A DNA stretch of 64,000 nt from positions 3,160,696 to 3,224,695 of the forward strand of contig DS995276.1 in assembly GCA_000156115.1 (NCBI GenBank). The letters are read 5' to 3'. This document shows positions 27,460-37,290 of the stretch, piece by piece (the stretch's first letter is position 1; each line of letters starts with the position of its first letter). This DNA comes from Rhodobacteraceae bacterium HTCC2083. GTDB taxonomy: Bacteria > Pseudomonadota > Alphaproteobacteria > Rhodobacterales > Rhodobacteraceae. Both the position numbers and the translations under genes were made by a program. The notes under the pieces were generated by a model. The model was not told the origin of the DNA. It made no database searches and was given only the letters and a program-made list of their open reading frames with translations.

Positions 27460-27542
27460 AACTAATCAAGGCGCACCCTTGAAGGGTAGGGGTTTGGGGT
27501 CTACCTCTTTCGTCAACCAATCTCCCGCAGAAGAGGCAGAGA

Positions 27543-28685
27543 ATGAGCAAGAAACGCAGCATTTTCGAAGAGGTCGAAACGGTAGAAAAAGCCGCGCCTA
27601 TGACCGGCGTTATTGATGCAGGTAAGCGCGGAGCGCGCAAAGGCATTCGATTTTGGTTGATGACCCTATTCGCGCTAGTCGCGCTGATGATCCTTGTGGG
27701 CGGTCTTACCCGTCTCACCGATAGCGGCTTGTCGATCACCGAATGGAAACCCGTCACAGGCGCCATGCCGCCGATGTCGGAGGCCGCATGGCAAAGTGAA
27801 TTCGACAAATACCGCGAGATCCCCGAATACAAACTGCAAAACCAGGGCATGTCTCTTGCGGAGTTCCAATTCATCTATTGGTGGGAATGGGGGCATCGTC
27901 AGTTGGGCCGTGTCGTTGGGCTCGTTTGGGCCATCGGGTTTTTTGGCTTCCTGCTAACTCGCAATATTCCAACAGGTTGGACCGGACGCTTGCTTGGCAT
28001 TGGCGTATTGGGCGGCATTCAAGGGGCCGTCGGTTGGTGGATGGTGTCGTCCGGGTTGACGGGAACGATGCTTGATGTGGCGTCCTACCGTCTTGCGACG
28101 CATCTTGGTTTGGCCTTTGTCATTCTAGGCTTCATCGCGTGGTTCGTTTTCGAGCTGAAATGCGAACAACGCCAATTGATGCAATGTCGCCGCCACCGTG
28201 AAATAAAGCTCTACACGCTCACAACTTGGCTGACCGCCCTCGCATTCGTGCAAATCTTACTCGGAGCTTTGGTCGCGGGCATTGACGCGGGGCGCACCTA
28301 TACGGATTGGCCACTGATGTCGGGGAGCTTTATTCCACCGTATCCGCTTGATCTAGATCCCGTTTGGCGAAATTTCTTTGAAAACGCGGGGCTCGTGCAA
28401 TTTATGCACCGCATGGCGGGCTACGCCTTGCTTGTCTTTGGCCTGATCCTGTGGCGCACTGCGCGGCGTTCACCAAATTCAGGGACGCGCGGGGCATTCA
28501 CGGTCGTGCTTGCGATGATGACGCTACAAATGCTACTTGGCATATTCACTGTCCTTTACGGCGCACCGCTTGAAATTGCGATTATTCACCAACTCGGTGC
28601 TGTGGCGCTTTGGGTCTTAATACTGCGCGCGCGTTTCTATGCCGGCTACCCCACCCCAGATACACTGCGAGGAGCAGCATCATGA
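27543..28685 (+). CDS. ctaA: Heme A synthase (COX15/CtaA)
   Basis: 380 residues, eight membrane helices. Oxidises heme O to heme A for cytochrome c oxidase in the inner membrane. Family motifs seen: LVGGLTRLTDSGLSITEWKPVTG, EFQFIYWWEWGHRQLGR (heme-ligand His), LVAGIDAGRTYTDWPLM and LVQFMHRMAGY. Its end overlaps the carboxypeptidase start by 4 bases (ATGA). Confidence 0.95.
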   Translation: MSKKRSIFEEVETVEKAAPMTGVIDAGKRGARKGIRFWLMTLFALVALMILVGGLTRLTDSGLSITEWKPVTGAMPPMSEAAWQSEFDKYREIPEYKLQNQGMSLAEFQFIYWWEWGHRQLGRVVGLVWAIGFFGFLLTRNIPTGWTGRLLGIGVLGGIQGAVGWWMVSSGLTGTMLDVASYRLATHLGLAFVILGFIAWFVFELKCEQRQLMQCRRHREIKLYTLTTWLTALAFVQILLGALVAGIDAGRTYTDWPLMSGSFIPPYPLDLDPVWRNFFENAGLVQFMHRMAGYALLVFGLILWRTARRSPNSGTRGAFTVVLAMMTLQMLLGIFTVLYGAPLEIAIIHQLGAVALWVLILRARFYAGYPTPDTLRGAAS

Positions 28686-30145
28686 GTGCATATGACGATC
28701 TAATGGCCTTTCAGAAAGAGACCGAAGCGTTGGGCCAAATCATGGGCCGTTTGGGATGGGATCAAGAAACCACAATGCCGCGCGGGGCAGCGCCGCAACG
28801 GGCCGAAGAAATGGCTGCGCTTGAGGGGGTTTTGCACGCGCGCCGCACAGATCCACGCATCGGTGATTGGTTGTCCGAAGCCCACGCGCCAAGCGAAGTA
28901 GGTAAGGCCCAACTAAGATTGATCACACGCTCTTATGAGCGCGCCTCCAAGGTGCCTGCGGATCTCGCACAACGCTTGGCTAAACTGACATCGGCGAGTC
29001 AAGGCATCTGGGCACAGGCCCGCGCGGATGAGGATGTGACTGCCTTTTTGCCTACCTTGAAAGAGGTCGTCGCACTGAAACGCGAAGAGGGCGCTGCATT
29101 GGCGGCAGGTGGCGACGTGTATGACGCGATGCTGCAAGACTATGAACCGGGCGCCAGCGCCAAGAGCCTCAGTGCGATGTTCGCAGCTCTGCGTCCGCGT
29201 CTCAGCACTTTGCGTGACAAAGTAATGGCGTCAGAGCAGCCTGCCGATCTTTATTTTGACTTTGATGAAGGCAAGCAAATGAAGCTGACGCGCAAGCTTG
29301 CCAAGACCTTCGGCTACGACATGAGCCATGGCCGCGTCGACAAAGCGGTGCATCCGTTCTCCTCCGGCTCTGGCCTTGATGTGCGCATCACCACGCGCAC
29401 CAGCCTGCGTGATCCGTTCAATTGCCTCTATTCCACGATCCATGAGGTCGGCCATGCGTGTTATGAGCAGGGGATCAGCAATGACTATCTGCTCACGCCG
29501 CTTGGCAATGGTGTGTCCATGGGTGTGCATGAAAGCCAAAGCCGGATTTATGAAAACCAGTTGGGTCGCTCCCGTGCGTTCTGTGTTTGGCTTTATGGTC
29601 AAATGCGCGACACGTTTGGCGATTTTGGCGTGGCGGATGAAGACACGTTCTACCGCACCGTCAATAAATTGCGCCAAGGCTACATCCGCACGGAAGCGGA
29701 TGAGGTACAGTATAACTTGCACGTGCTGCTGCGCTTTGATCTAGAACGCGCTTTGATCTCTGGCGATCTCGCTGTGGATGATCTGGAAACCGCTTGGAAC
29801 GATCGTTTCGCGTCAGATTTCGGCTTTGCAGTGGATAAGCCATCGAATGGAGTTTTGCAGGATGTGCATTGGTCCGTTGGCCTGTTTGGCTACTTTGCGA
29901 CCTATAGCTTGGGCAATGTGTATGCGGGCTGCCTTAATGAAGCGATGCGGGCTGATTTGCCAAATCTGGACGACACATTAGAGCAGGGGGATCCGTCCCA
30001 AGCAACGGATTGGCTGAATGAAGCTTTGCAACGCCATGGCGGATTGCGTGAACCGCGCGCAACGATTGCACATGCTTGTTCAGGCGTTGAGCCAAGCGAA
30101 GGGCCATTGTTGAACTATTTAGAGGGAAAGTTCTCTAATTTTTGA
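28682..30145 (+). CDS. Carboxypeptidase M32 family
   Basis: 487-residue zinc metallocarboxypeptidase (Taq carboxypeptidase family). HExxH motif in STIHEVGHACYEQG, with the third ligand Glu downstream in MGVHESQSRIYENQLGRS. N-terminus MSAYDDLMAFQKETEALGQ is typical; ATG 28682 is coupled to the ctaA stop by the ATGA overlap. Cytoplasmic; trims C-terminal residues of peptides. Confidence 0.93.
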   Translation: MSAYDDLMAFQKETEALGQIMGRLGWDQETTMPRGAAPQRAEEMAALEGVLHARRTDPRIGDWLSEAHAPSEVGKAQLRLITRSYERASKVPADLAQRLAKLTSASQGIWAQARADEDVTAFLPTLKEVVALKREEGAALAAGGDVYDAMLQDYEPGASAKSLSAMFAALRPRLSTLRDKVMASEQPADLYFDFDEGKQMKLTRKLAKTFGYDMSHGRVDKAVHPFSSGSGLDVRITTRTSLRDPFNCLYSTIHEVGHACYEQGISNDYLLTPLGNGVSMGVHESQSRIYENQLGRSRAFCVWLYGQMRDTFGDFGVADEDTFYRTVNKLRQGYIRTEADEVQYNLHVLLRFDLERALISGDLAVDDLETAWNDRFASDFGFAVDKPSNGVLQDVHWSVGLFGYFATYSLGNVYAGCLNEAMRADLPNLDDTLEQGDPSQATDWLNEALQRHGGLREPRATIAHACSGVEPSEGPLLNYLEGKFSNF

Positions 30146-30159
30146 GGATCCAATTGCTT

Positions 30160-30180
30160 GCGGGCGCATCACGCGCCCGC
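30160..30180 (+). terminator. GC-rich hairpin after the ctaA-M32 operon
   Basis: Perfect 8-bp stem GCGGGCGC/GCGCCCGC with loop ATCAC, 15 bases after the carboxypeptidase stop. It is followed by A-rich rather than T-rich sequence, so it may be a weak or Rho-assisted terminator or only an mRNA end-protecting hairpin. Confidence 0.4.
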
Positions 30181-30275
30181 CGCTTGAAAAAAAATTAAAA
30201 TAAGAAAGAGCTGAGCGTTTGTAACGATGTTATAATTAGAAGGTCTGAAATATCGCTACAACAGTTGAGTGGGCT

Positions 30276-30524
30276 TTAGCGACCACTTCTATATGTACCG
30301 ATGCGGTTTTCGTCTGGGTTTGTGTCCTCTTCGTTTGAAGATCCGAAGTAGAGCGATAAAAATACAAGCCAAATTGCACAGCTTACCAATAAAAATGAAA
30401 TCATCGTTGGAAAGAAACCGAGCCCTGTATCCAAGTGGCAAAACAATACTCCGGCTACAGCTGCTAAATGTAGACCTGCAACAAAACGCAGAGCAAATGT
30501 CGCATAAATTGAATTAATGTCCAT
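30276..30524 (-). CDS. Small two-helix membrane protein, unknown
   Basis: 82 residues, not recognised. Two hydrophobic segments (IYATFALRFVAGLHLAAVAG and FPTMISFLLVSCAIWLVFL) with a charged C-terminal tail. The ATG at 30524 is chosen because GGAG lies 9 bases upstream. Lies downstream of the LysR gene on the same strand, 100 bases away. Confidence 0.55.
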   Translation of the reverse strand: MDINSIYATFALRFVAGLHLAAVAGVLFCHLDTGLGFFPTMISFLLVSCAIWLVFLSLYFGSSNEEDTNPDENRIGTYRSGR

Positions 30525-30624
30525 TTTTCTATACTCCATTATCTATATATTCAATTTATGGTTGAATCTTATACTTTAGTAGCATCAAGTTTGCAGAAGT
30601 AGTTCTGCAATTATGGCTGGGACC

Positions 30625-31434
30625 CTAGTTGATCGTATCTAACCACTTGAAAACGCTTTTAATTAGTGGGTCATTCTTACGAGACTCATGGAACGACACC
30701 CACACACTATCGATAAAAACGGGCGAATTTGGTAACTCGCAAAGGTCGTCAGATTGATTGGCTAAAGGGCGTGGCAGCATCGCTATATACGGCAGTTCTT
30801 GAATGGCTCTGAGCGCCATGTTCAAACCTTGCAATGAAATTCTTGGAGCCGCATCAAACTGATCTCTCAAAAAACTTTGATCAAAAATCTGGCCAGGTAC
30901 ATCTATCAGCTCTATCCAACCTTCCAAATTTGAAACGTGCGCCTTGCTTGCGAAAACGGCGTATTCAGTCGTAGCTACTTTCTTTCGTATTAATCGCCCT
31001 TCGGTGGGGGCTTTGCAGGTGAAAGAAAGGTCGACTTCTCCAAAAGCAAGAGATGACGGGTTCATACTAAGATGAATATTGATTTTGGGATCCGCACGCA
31101 GCGCTGACCGCCAGTGCCGCGAAAAGAAAGCCTGCATTACACGCAATTCGCAATATATTCTAAGCGCTCCAGTTGGCAGAGGTGATGTGTCAGCTTCGAT
31201 CTCGTCGATGTTTATTTTTGTTTTTTTTGCAATCTCGACCAATTGTTGACCCAATTCGGTCGGGCGCCACTCCTGACCGTCCTTAATAAAAATTGGGTTT
31301 TGGTAGATCTCAGATAAGTTGTTGACGTGACGAGACACGGTCGTCGCATTAGTTCTAAGTGCCTTGGCGGCCGCGTTCATGGTCTTATATTCGGCTAGCG
31401 CTAAACAGTAGATCAGGTCATTCCAATTATGCAT
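30625..31434 (-). CDS. LysR-family transcriptional regulator
   Basis: About 269 residues. N-terminal winged helix-turn-helix (MNAAAKALRTNATTVSRHVNNLSEIY) followed by a substrate-binding-like region weaker than usual. ATG 31434 (MHNWNDLIYCLALAEYKTM) is the family-like start; the frame extends 9 codons further. A 9-bp inverted repeat lies 85-115 bases upstream and may be its operator. The ligand is unknown. Confidence 0.85.
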   Translation of the reverse strand: MHNWNDLIYCLALAEYKTMNAAAKALRTNATTVSRHVNNLSEIYQNPIFIKDGQEWRPTELGQQLVEIAKKTKINIDEIEADTSPLPTGALRIYCELRVMQAFFSRHWRSALRADPKINIHLSMNPSSLAFGEVDLSFTCKAPTEGRLIRKKVATTEYAVFASKAHVSNLEGWIELIDVPGQIFDQSFLRDQFDAAPRISLQGLNMALRAIQELPYIAMLPRPLANQSDDLCELPNSPVFIDSVWVSFHESRKNDPLIKSVFKWLDTIN

Positions 31435-31518
31435 TCTAAAAGTCCGGTTTCTTCGTGTCAAAAAACGGTTCTAACGATTTAATCTGCTTAACCAGTGGCT
31501 TAGCCTTACTTAAACGTC

Positions 31519-31549
31519 AAGTATGACCAATGTATGAAATGTCATACTT
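31519..31549. promoter_or_regulatory. 9-bp inverted repeat, possible LysR operator
   Basis: AAGTATGAC and GTCATACTT are perfect complements separated by 13 bases; within it ATGAC...GTCAT gives the dyad expected for LysR-type sites. Located between the LysR gene and the divergent short ORF. Confidence 0.45.
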
Positions 31550-31663
31550 TCCAAAGAGGTACTATCGTTACGAAAGATTGACTAGTGATTTACAAGATTT
31601 ATCTCCCATCTTTAGATAAACCACTAACGCGGTAAATACAACCTGAAATTGAGGTGAAAAAAG

Positions 31664-31774
31664 GTGGTCGCCGAATTCAATATCCTAAAGCATTTCGAAA
31701 AAGGGAACCAAATGCACGCGCCAGACGTACTTGAGGGCTTCTGGATGGCGCGTGCTGGTCAAAAAAATCTCTGA
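31664..31774 (+). CDS. Possible 36-residue ORF divergent from the LysR gene
   Basis: GTG start preceded by GAGG about 9 bases upstream; encodes VVAEFNILKHFEKGNQ followed by a 20-residue tail ending QKNL. No similarity recognised. Included only because it sits where a LysR target gene is often found; may be chance. Confidence 0.2.
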   Translation: MVAEFNILKHFEKGNQMHAPDVLEGFWMARAGQKNL

Positions 31775-31833
31775 CGAAAAACCAGATGGAAGGATGGTAT
31801 ACTGGGTTTTGGTCTAAAAGGGCGTTGAGTGAA

Positions 31834-32010
31834 TTACTTTTTATCGCGCGCCGCTTTTTCGTCTTTGGTCAACGTCTGGTTCCAAACATTCTTGGAGATC
31901 CCAAGCTCGGGCTTCATTGGCTTAGTTACGCCTTTCTTGACCTCGCCACCCTTTTTCAGAAACTCCTGAATAAGCGCGTCATCGGTATTATTTTTAGGTA
32001 CTTGTTTCAT
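31834..32010 (-). CDS. Small basic protein, 58 residues
   Basis: MKQVPKNNTDDALIQEFLKK, then a Lys-rich middle (GGEVKKGVTKPMKPELGISK) and KDEKAARDKK at the end. Short proteins of this pattern (FLKKGGxVxKGxTKP) are familiar from Rhodobacterales next to housekeeping genes; function unknown. It lies 11 bases downstream of gyrA on the same strand and may be co-transcribed. Confidence 0.65.
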   Translation of the reverse strand: MKQVPKNNTDDALIQEFLKKGGEVKKGVTKPMKPELGISKNVWNQTLTKDEKAARDKK

Positions 32011-32021
32011 CTTAGTCCCTT

Positions 32022-34784
32022 TTACTCGGCAGTTGGCTCACTGTTGCCTTCTCCTAGCTCATCATCGCCTTGATCCGCGATCCAAGCGACGGAGACGACG
32101 CTTTCGTTTTTGCCCGTATTAAACACTTTCACACCGCCAGCCGAACGTGAGCGGAAAGAAATCCCATCAACAGGCACGCGGATTGATTGGCCCTTTGATG
32201 TGGCGAGCATGATTTGATCGTCCAGTTCCACAGGGAAGGAGGCCACGACTTCGCCGCCGCGCATCGACTTGTCCATCGCCGTGACGCCCATGCCGCCGCG
32301 TCCGCGCAGAGGGTAATCGTGAGACGAGGACAATTTGCCCGCGCCGCCACTTGTGATGGTCAGGATCAGGTTCTCAATCGCGGACATTTCTGCATAGCGC
32401 TCTTGGGTTATCTGGCTGTTTGCGTCGCCCTCTTCCTCATCGGGCAGCTCCGCATCATCCGCGAGACCCGCCATAGCGCGGCGCATCTTGAGGTAGGCCG
32501 CGCGCTCGTCCGAGGTTGCCTCGAAGTGGCGAATGACCGACATCGATACAACAGTGTCTTTGCCTTGCAGTTTGATCCCGCGCACACCCGTTGAGGCGCG
32601 CGAATTGAAAACACGCACGTCGGTCGCGCGAAAGCGAATGGCACGGCCGGAGTTCGTGACCAGCATCACATCGTCATCATTGCTGGCAATGCGTACATCA
32701 ATCAGTGTGGTGCCTTCATGCTCACCCTCGAACTTCATCGCAATCTTGCCGTTCCGCATAACGTTGGTGAAATCGGACAGCTTGTTGCGGCGCACTGTAC
32801 CCGCAGAGGTCGCAAAGACTACTTGCAGATCGTCCCAATCTTTTTCATCACGATCTACTGGCATAATAGCGGCAATAGAGACACCTGTTGGGATCGGCAG
32901 GATATTCACAATCGCCTTGCCCTTAGCTGTACGTCCCCCAAGAGGGAGGCGCCATGTTTTGAGCTTGTAGCTCATCCCATCCGTAGTGAAGAACAAGAGC
33001 TGCGTGTGTGTATTGGCGACGAACAACGTGGTAATCACGTCCTCATCTTTGGTCTGCATGCCAGCAACACCCTTGCCACCACGACGCTGCGCGCGGAAAT
33101 CGATGAGCGGCGTGCGTTTGATGTAGCCGCCAGAGGTGATGGTAACTACCATATCCTCGCGCTCGATCAGGTCTTCGTCTTCCATGTCGCCGGACCAATC
33201 AACGATCTCTGTGCGACGGGGCACTGCGAATTTTTCGCGCACTTCGGATAGCTCGTCGCGGATGATCGCCATGATACGATCACGCGAGCCGAGGATTTCG
33301 AGGTATTCGCGGATCTTGCCTGCGAGCAGTTTCAGCTCATCTGTGACTTCCTTGACGCCGATTTGGGTCAAACGCTGTAGACGCAATTCAAGTATTGCGC
33401 GGGCCTGTGTTTCAGACAGGTTATATGTGCCGTCGTCGTTCATCTTGTGGGTCGGATCATCGATTAGGTTGATGTATTCCGCGATCTCAATTGCAGGCCA
33501 ACGGCGCGTCTTCAGCTTTTCGCGTGCTTCAGCCGCGTCTGCGGAAGAACGGATCGTTGCAACGACTTCGTCTACATTGGTAACTGCGACAGCGAGGCCG
33601 CAAAGGATATGGCTCCGTTCACGTGCTTTGCGCAGCTCATAGGCGGTACGTCTTGCAACAACATCCTCTCGGAAGTCTATGAAACTAGTGAGAAATCTCC
33701 GAAGTGTCAAAGTCTCAGGACGACCACCGTTCAGCGCGAGCATATTACAGCCGAAATAGGTTTGCATCGAGGTGAAGCGGAACAATTGGTTCAGAACGAC
33801 TTCTGGGGTCGCATCGCGTTTCAGCTCCACCACGACACGCACACCATTGCGGTCGCTTTCGTCTTGAACATGAGCGACGCCTTCGATCTTTTTCTCCCGC
33901 ACTTGCTCCGCGATCTTTTCAATCATCGTGGACTTGTTCACCTGATAAGGGATCTCGTCGATAACGATCGCGTAGCGGTCTTTGCGGATTTCTTCGACGC
34001 GGGTTTTCGAGCGGATCACAACAGAGCCACGACCCTCAAGATAGGCTTTACGTGCGCCAGAGCGGCCAAGCATGATGCCGCCTGTGGGGAAGTCAGGCCC
34101 GGGCACATACGCGATCAATTCTTCCGTCGTGAGATCAGGGTTTTCTATCAACGCAAGCGTCGCTGTAACCACCTCGCCAAGGTTGTGCGGTGGAATATTT
34201 GTGGCCATGCCGACGGCGATACCGCCAGCACCATTGACCAACATGTTTGGATAGCGCGCTGGAAGGACTGTCGGTTCTCGGTCCTTTCCGTCGTAGTTGT
34301 CCTGAAAATCTACCGTTTCCTTGTCTATATCGGACAAAAGAAAAGCAGCGGGCTTGTCCATGCGGACTTCAGTATATCGCATGGCGGCGGCGTTATCACC
34401 GTCCATAGAACCGAAGTTACCCTGACCATCAAGCAAAGGCAGCGACATCGAGAAGTCTTGCGCCATACGCACCAAAGCATCGTAGATCGCGCTGTCACCA
34501 TGGGGGTGATATTTTCCCATAACGTCGCCAACGGCACGCGCGGATTTGCGGTAGCTCTTCTCGTGGGTGTTGCCCGCCTCATGCATCGCATAGAGGATGC
34601 GGCGGTGCACAGGTTTCAGGCCATCGCGCAGGTCGGGAATCGCCCGACTAACGATCACAGACATCGCATAATCAAGATAGGAGGTCTTCATCTCCTGCGT
34701 GATTGAAATGGATGGGCCTGTGTATGTGGAAACTACCGGCTGACTTTCGCCTTCGTTTTCAGGGGTTTCTGGTGTGTCGTTCAC
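32022..34784 (-). CDS. gyrA: DNA gyrase subunit A
   Basis: 920 residues. Cuts and rejoins DNA during negative supercoiling with GyrB. Catalytic Tyr in [12 protein letters not shown]. The quinolone-resistance region reads [17 protein letters not shown] and keeps the susceptible-type Ser and Asp at the positions of E. coli 83 and 87. The GyrA box QRRGGKG is present at the start of the C-terminal beta-pinwheel domain. A longer acidic insert ([12 protein letters not shown]) in the C-terminal half is usual in alphaproteobacteria. Confidence 0.97.
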   Translation of the reverse strand: MNDTPETPENEGESQPVVSTYTGPSISITQEMKTSYLDYAMSVIVSRAIPDLRDGLKPVHRRILYAMHEAGNTHEKSYRKSARAVGDVMGKYHPHGDSAIYDALVRMAQDFSMSLPLLDGQGNFGSMDGDNAAAMRYTEVRMDKPAAFLLSDIDKETVDFQDNYDGKDREPTVLPARYPNMLVNGAGGIAVGMATNIPPHNLGEVVTATLALIENPDLTTEELIAYVPGPDFPTGGIMLGRSGARKAYLEGRGSVVIRSKTRVEEIRKDRYAIVIDEIPYQVNKSTMIEKIAEQVREKKIEGVAHVQDESDRNGVRVVVELKRDATPEVVLNQLFRFTSMQTYFGCNMLALNGGRPETLTLRRFLTSFIDFREDVVARRTAYELRKARERSHILCGLAVAVTNVDEVVATIRSSADAAEAREKLKTRRWPAIEIAEYINLIDDPTHKMNDDGTYNLSETQARAILELRLQRLTQIGVKEVTDELKLLAGKIREYLEILGSRDRIMAIIRDELSEVREKFAVPRRTEIVDWSGDMEDEDLIEREDMVVTITSGGYIKRTPLIDFRAQRRGGKGVAGMQTKDEDVITTLFVANTHTQLLFFTTDGMSYKLKTWRLPLGGRTAKGKAIVNILPIPTGVSIAAIMPVDRDEKDWDDLQVVFATSAGTVRRNKLSDFTNVMRNGKIAMKFEGEHEGTTLIDVRIASNDDDVMLVTNSGRAIRFRATDVRVFNSRASTGVRGIKLQGKDTVVSMSVIRHFEATSDERAAYLKMRRAMAGLADDAELPDEEEGDANSQITQERYAEMSAIENLILTITSGGAGKLSSSHDYPLRGRGGMGVTAMDKSMRGGEVVASFPVELDDQIMLATSKGQSIRVPVDGISFRSRSAGGVKVFNTGKNESVVSVAWIADQGDDELGEGNSEPTAE

Positions 34785-34890
34785 GTGAACTTTCCCGCCT
34801 TGTCACCGCGCACTCGTTTTGCCTGAGACGCTACATTTTGTTAGCTCGAGTGTATCAGAAACATGATGTGGGGTGCAATGGGGAGGGTGC

Positions 34891-35466
34891 CTAAAAGCGG
34901 TCAGGTGGGTTCATTTTGGAGTATTTCGTTCCCTCAATCGTCACACCCAGTTTTAGGCCGGCTTGGCCAAAAATAATGCTAATAACGGGGGCGGAATTCG
35001 TGGTGGTCGAGGCGCTGAAGTTTTGACCGTCATCATAGATCGCTGCTTCTACGTTTGCGCCAAGTTCCCAGCCGTCGCTTGCGCGGAAATTGGTGAGCGC
35101 GTCTTCTGTCATGAAAAACAACACATGGGCGTATTGGTTGGCACCGATCTGCACGCCCCAGTTTGCCTTGGTCGTATTGTAATACTCAACAGATACGCCG
35201 CCAACGCGCAAAGCACCGCGTCCAAAGCCACCACCAAATCCAAGACCTGCCTCTGTTATCAAAGGCAAAACTAACATACCTGTAGAGCGCGCAGCCAAAG
35301 ATCGCGTTTTGCCGTAGGTCGCGAACATTTCCGCAAGGGTGGCATCCACTCGAGCGTCTAGGCGGTCAGGGGCCGTGTTGCCGTTAATGCGATCGCAGCC
35401 ACTAAGCGCCACAGCACTGCCAGCCAATCCAGAAAGCGCAAATGCGCGACGGGAGAATGTCGTCAT
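34891..35466 (-). CDS. SYLF-domain (YSC84-related) lipoprotein
   Basis: About 191 residues. From ATG 35466 the start MTTFSRRAFALSGLAGSAVA carries a twin-arginine-like SRRAF and a lipobox (ALSGC), so it is probably exported and lipid-anchored. The rest is a SYLF lipid-binding domain (VLPLITEAGLGFGGGFGRGAL and ANWGVQIGANQYAHVLFFMT). The frame is open 28 codons further upstream, but that part has no signal peptide. Confidence 0.82.
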   Translation of the reverse strand: MTTFSRRAFALSGLAGSAVALSGCDRINGNTAPDRLDARVDATLAEMFATYGKTRSLAARSTGMLVLPLITEAGLGFGGGFGRGALRVGGVSVEYYNTTKANWGVQIGANQYAHVLFFMTEDALTNFRASDGWELGANVEAAIYDDGQNFSASTTTNSAPVISIIFGQAGLKLGVTIEGTKYSKMNPPDRF

Positions 35467-35589
35467 GGGGATACCTGCTTTTTGCCTCATCGTCCCAGCT
35501 CTTGCGGCTGGAATTAATGAGACAGTAGCAAATGAGCGCGTAAAAGTCATGTCACAGTTAAGCGTGTGAGCAAAAATCAGCGTATATTG

Positions 35590-36603
35590 TTACCCATTTG
35601 CCAGAATTTCAGCAACGCGCGGCGCGAAATAACTCAGAACACCATCGCAACCAGCACGTTTAAAGCACATCAGGCTTTCCATCATCACGCGCTCGCCATC
35701 GATCCAACCATTTTGTGCGGCCGCCTCGATCATCGCGTATTCACCGCTCACTTGGTAGGCGTAGGTTGGCACACCAAAGCTGTCTTTCACGCGACGGCAG
35801 ATATCAAGATAGGGCATGCCAGGCTTGACCATCACCATATCTGCGCCTTCTTGAAGGTCACGCTGGATCAAGCGGATCGCTTCGTTAGAGTTGGCGGGGT
35901 TCATCTGGTAGGTTTTCTTATCGCCCTGCAACGCACCAGACGCCCCAACGGCATCGCGGAACGGGCCATAATAGGCAGAAGCATATTTAGCTGCGTAGCT
36001 CAAGATCATCACATGTTGATGCCCCTCGACCTCCAAAGCGTTGCGCATCTCGCCGATGCGGCCATCCATCATGTCAGAAGGTCCAATGATATCGGCACCA
36101 GCCTCTGCCTGCGCAAGGGTCATTTTAACCAGCGCCTCGACCGTGCGATCATTAACGATGATGCCATCTTCAATAAAACCGTCATGGCCATTGATGTTAT
36201 ATGGATCGAGCGCGACATCGGTCATCACCGCAATATCAGGGGCGGCGTCCTTGATGGCGCGGGTCGCTTGATTGCTGAGGTTGTTAGGGTTCCACGCCTC
36301 TGCACAGTCTTCGGTCTTTAGGCTGCCATCGGTGTATGGAAACAGGCAAATCGCAGGTATTCCAAGGCTTTGCGCTTGTTTTGCTGCCTCTGCAATCTTG
36401 TCTACGGAACGCCGCATAACGCCCGGCATGGAGCCAACCGGCTCTTCGATACCCTTGCCGTCGCGCACGAAGATTGGCCAGATTAGATCGGCGGGGCTCA
36501 AGAGGTTTTCTTGCGTGAGCCCGCGCAAGGCCGATGTGCGGCGTGCCCTACGAAAACGGGCTGCGGGAAAGGCGGCGACGGTCGGGGTCATCAAGCTTGG
36601 CAT
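35590..36603 (-). CDS. hemB: Delta-aminolevulinic acid dehydratase (porphobilinogen synthase)
   Basis: 337 residues from ATG 36603. Condenses two aminolevulinate molecules to porphobilinogen in heme and chlorophyll synthesis. The two Schiff-base lysines lie in SYAAKYASAYYGPFRDA and MVMVKPGMPYLD. The metal segment reads DVALDPYNINGHDG, without the three cysteines of zinc enzymes, so this is the Mg-dependent class typical of alphaproteobacteria. Start could also be ATG 36591. Confidence 0.95.
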   Translation of the reverse strand: MPSLMTPTVAAFPAARFRRARRTSALRGLTQENLLSPADLIWPIFVRDGKGIEEPVGSMPGVMRRSVDKIAEAAKQAQSLGIPAICLFPYTDGSLKTEDCAEAWNPNNLSNQATRAIKDAAPDIAVMTDVALDPYNINGHDGFIEDGIIVNDRTVEALVKMTLAQAEAGADIIGPSDMMDGRIGEMRNALEVEGHQHVMILSYAAKYASAYYGPFRDAVGASGALQGDKKTYQMNPANSNEAIRLIQRDLQEGADMVMVKPGMPYLDICRRVKDSFGVPTYAYQVSGEYAMIEAAAQNGWIDGERVMMESLMCFKRAGCDGVLSYFAPRVAEILANG

Positions 36604-36708
36604 GGGCGTCCTATTTGCAACTATGGCTCGCACAAGACTTGCCACGCACATCGCCCCAGAACAAGGCTGGGAATTACATAAAAGGCGAGCTATATGGCGC
36701 GATAAGAT

Positions 36709-37260
36709 ATGCCCAGCCCCGCGAGAGTTGCTTTGGAACTGACAGACGCCCTTTTTGAACTCATTGATATGCGTTCGTTTTCAAACCTTTGGTTCTGGAT
36801 CGCTTTGGCTGTGATGTGGTCAACGGCCTCGCATTGGGTGCTGGGCGTACCCTATGATTTGGTGATGCGTGCGCGGCGTGACGGGGGCAGGGCTGTTGTG
36901 GATGTGGAAGACATGGTGCGCATCAACGTAGAGCGCTTACTCTATATCGGTCGCATGTCGGGCCTTTGGCTTGCGGGCTTGACGTGTTTCTTGCTGACGG
37001 GGCTCGGATTGCTCGGGTTTGTCTATTTTGTAGAGTTCGCGCAAGCCTTGTTCTTGCTGCTGTTGCCAATGACCTTCGTCGGCTTAATGAGCCTGAACAC
37101 AGCGCGTCTTATCCACGATACTGCGGCTTCAGGTGAAATGCTTTATAAACGCTTGTTCCGGCATAGAGTGTTCGTTCAGATCATTGGAATGGTGTCGATC
37201 TTCGTGACTGCGATGTGGGGCATGTACACAAATCTTGCGCTTGGTCCTTTTGGCTTTTGA
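36709..37260 (+). CDS. Conserved Rhodobacterales membrane protein
   Basis: 183 residues with about four membrane helices (residues 28-45, 85-105, 107-130 and 155-175). Recognisable by LFELIDMRSFSNLW and FVTAMWGMY. Homologues in this order are often labelled component of SufBCD complex, a label I consider unproven. Start could be ATG 36709 or TTG 36733, which gives the more usual N-terminus. Followed 30 bases later by mfd. Confidence 0.7.
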   Translation: MPSPARVALELTDALFELIDMRSFSNLWFWIALAVMWSTASHWVLGVPYDLVMRARRDGGRAVVDVEDMVRINVERLLYIGRMSGLWLAGLTCFLLTGLGLLGFVYFVEFAQALFLLLLPMTFVGLMSLNTARLIHDTAASGEMLYKRLFRHRVFVQIIGMVSIFVTAMWGMYTNLALGPFGF

Positions 37261-37290
37261 CGCGAACGGCTCAAGGACCAAATCCTCTTT

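Larger units (their letters stand above)
31435..31833. other. Intergenic region upstream of the LysR gene
   Basis: About 400 bases, AT-rich. Holds the inverted repeat at 31519-31549 and a possible short plus-strand ORF (31664-31774). Nothing else recognised. Confidence 0.45.

Noticed and set aside
30160-30200. Bidirectional Rho-independent terminator after the carboxypeptidase
   Set aside because: The stem is strong, but there is no T-run directly after it on either strand; kept only as a weak candidate hairpin.
33609-34706. A 365-codon plus-strand frame
   Set aside because: Lies entirely antisense to gyrA, whose protein is unmistakable; composition is His/Arg-rich as expected for a shadow frame.
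36709-37260. Calling the membrane protein a SufBCD component
   Set aside because: It is not in the suf operon and has no feature linking it to Fe-S assembly; the label is inherited in databases.
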